DNA of 64,000 nucleotides. Source: Talaromyces rugulosus. Its lineage: Eukaryota > Ascomycota > Eurotiomycetes > Eurotiales > Trichocomaceae. The notes beneath the pieces are model-generated. The model made no database searches and was not told the origin of the DNA. It was given only the letters and a program-made list of their open reading frames with translations. Position 1 is the stretch's first letter; each line of letters opens with the position of its first letter. Positions 63,101 to 64,000 of the stretch are shown here, piece after piece. Location: NCBI RefSeq assembly GCF_013368755.1, contig NC_049563.1:2852001-2916000 (forward strand), given 5' to 3'. The translations under genes and the position numbers were made by a program.

Positions 63101-64000
63101 TAGATGTTCTTCCCTCGTCTATGTCGTTTTGGGAAACCTTTGGGTTGGAACCTGCCAACGGACCAAAAGACATTTCTGCTTATTGCATATACCCACATTT
63201 CGCAACAGAAGGTGCCGATGCCTTTATGACACGCTTGGGACTCGTTTATTCCAGTTGCAGTTTTGGTCAGCATGTTAGAGGAGATCGACATAAGACGTTT
63301 GAAAATGGTTTAGGGGCTTGGAGTATCGCAAAAGGAGATGGGGCATATGTGCGGACAATGCAGTCGTTGAAAAATCTGTGCGAAAATCTTGGTATGCTGC
63401 TTTTTCTTTTTTTTTTTTTTGAGATGTAATGATTTTTCTAATTGGTCCTAGGAGCCGCGTTGTCCAAAGCCCCTTCTGCCAAGGAGAATTTTGTCATCTA
63501 TGTTGTCAATCCTTTTACACATGGAGCAGCCTTTGCCGACATTTCTGCTGCATTTTTGCATCTTTTTCACAAGTACATCGGCGATGTTGATCGGAACTAT
63601 GCAAAGAGCCAGATGAATGAACTTGTTTTGCAGATTATTCCGATGAGTTTCGTGTATTCTCCAACATCGATAGCAGTGCCCACGCAGTGGCAATATCTCA
63701 ATCTGGCTCTGGAAGTCTATGGTCGATGCCCACCGAAGGATGCCAGTAGTGGCATTACAGGGTATGCACCTCCAATCGTTCTCGCAGAGGCTGCTCCAAA
63801 GAGCCTTCCCTTTAGAGTTACCTCGGAGCGCGTTTCTCCTTTTCAAGAAGGCCGGTGCCTTCATTTAGCAATCTCACGAAGTGTTGATCAGCGCTGGATT
63901 AGCGCGGCATGGTCTGACAGCTCAGGTTCTTTTCAAATATTGATGTCGTACTGTCTGCGAGCTCGAGGTTCAAATGTCAACCGAACTCTGTCAGAAGTAC
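60104..64000 (+). CDS. MED13: MED13, Mediator CDK8-module subunit (partial, C-terminus beyond the right edge)
   Basis: Largest subunit of the Mediator kinase module (Srb9/Ssn2), which links Cdk8-cyclin C to core Mediator and represses transcription. Exons 60104-60148, 60208-63391 and 63452 to the edge. Two ATGs in tandem (60104, 60107) begin (M)MEFPGDAITNISVI, and exon 2 continues GFSVIYWRIYNEETN, the usual fungal Med13 N-terminus. The middle is acidic and disordered, with EDLFGDINDKDFGPKGITDD (residues typical of the Cdc4-phosphodegron-containing region in the family) and later SISFQQGLTMSDQKYS. The C-terminal Med13 domain starts after intron 2 and includes NFVIYVVNPF and SAAWSDSSGSFQ, then runs off the window. 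Identity is firm; the end is unseen. Confidence 0.93.

Overview
The window reads as nuclear DNA of a filamentous ascomycete. Genes are split by many short introns (about 40-95 nt, GT..AG, often with a CTAAC/CTGAC-like branch site). The gene set (PAN2, HSE1, VPS27, ATG13, a TCO89-type TORC1 subunit, ENP2, MED13, a vigilin, a PAK kinase, a Zn2Cys6 regulator) is typical of Pezizomycotina. The protein sequences look most like Eurotiales (Talaromyces/Penicillium/Aspergillus relatives); the genus is an inference. Twenty genes are supported, two of them cut by the window edges. I recognised no rRNA, tRNA, CRISPR array or intact transposon.

Layout: (1) 1-2389, minus, PAN2 deadenylase, cut at the left edge. 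(2) 2390-4668, gene-poor, one orphan ORF. (3) 4669-5697, secreted class 3 lipase. (4) 6085-8481, minus, HSE1 (ESCRT-0). (5) 9415-12253, minus, p21-activated kinase with a long polyglutamine tract. (6) 14262-14870, minus, small unknown protein. (7) 16434-20525, multi-KH vigilin/Scp160. (8) 21118-29883, the accessory-looking part: a PEP-mutase/isocitrate-lyase family enzyme, a divergent MFS transporter, a Zn2Cys6 activator and a terpene-synthase-like gene. (9) 30749-32834, Gly-rich unknown protein. (10) 33585-34113, minus, cytochrome b5. (11) 35474-38937, minus, Doa4/Ubp4-type deubiquitinase, head to head with (12) 39617-42019, VPS27 (ESCRT-0). (13) 42947-44992, TCO89-type TORC1 subunit. (14) 45717-50719, minus, ankyrin/RCC1/BTB protein. 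(15) 53048-56131, ATG13. (16) 57161-59477, minus, ENP2/NOL10, divergent from (17) 60104->64000, MED13, cut at the right edge.

Much of the window concerns ubiquitin, endosome and nutrient signalling. Both ESCRT-0 subunits (HSE1 and VPS27) lie within 36 kb. A Doa4-type deubiquitinase shares a 679-bp intergenic region with VPS27. A TORC1 subunit and ATG13, which TORC1 phosphorylates in other fungi, are about 8 kb apart. This may simply be chance gene order.

The best candidate for something undescribed is 21.1-29.9 kb. The lyase and transporter are divergent. Their shared promoter and the promoter of the neighbouring Zn2Cys6 gene carry the same inverted CGG element (CGG-ATATTTGG-N6-CCG), which suggests a small self-regulated catabolic or biosynthetic module. 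Just downstream is a protein with a terpene-synthase-like second metal motif but no obvious DDxxD motif.
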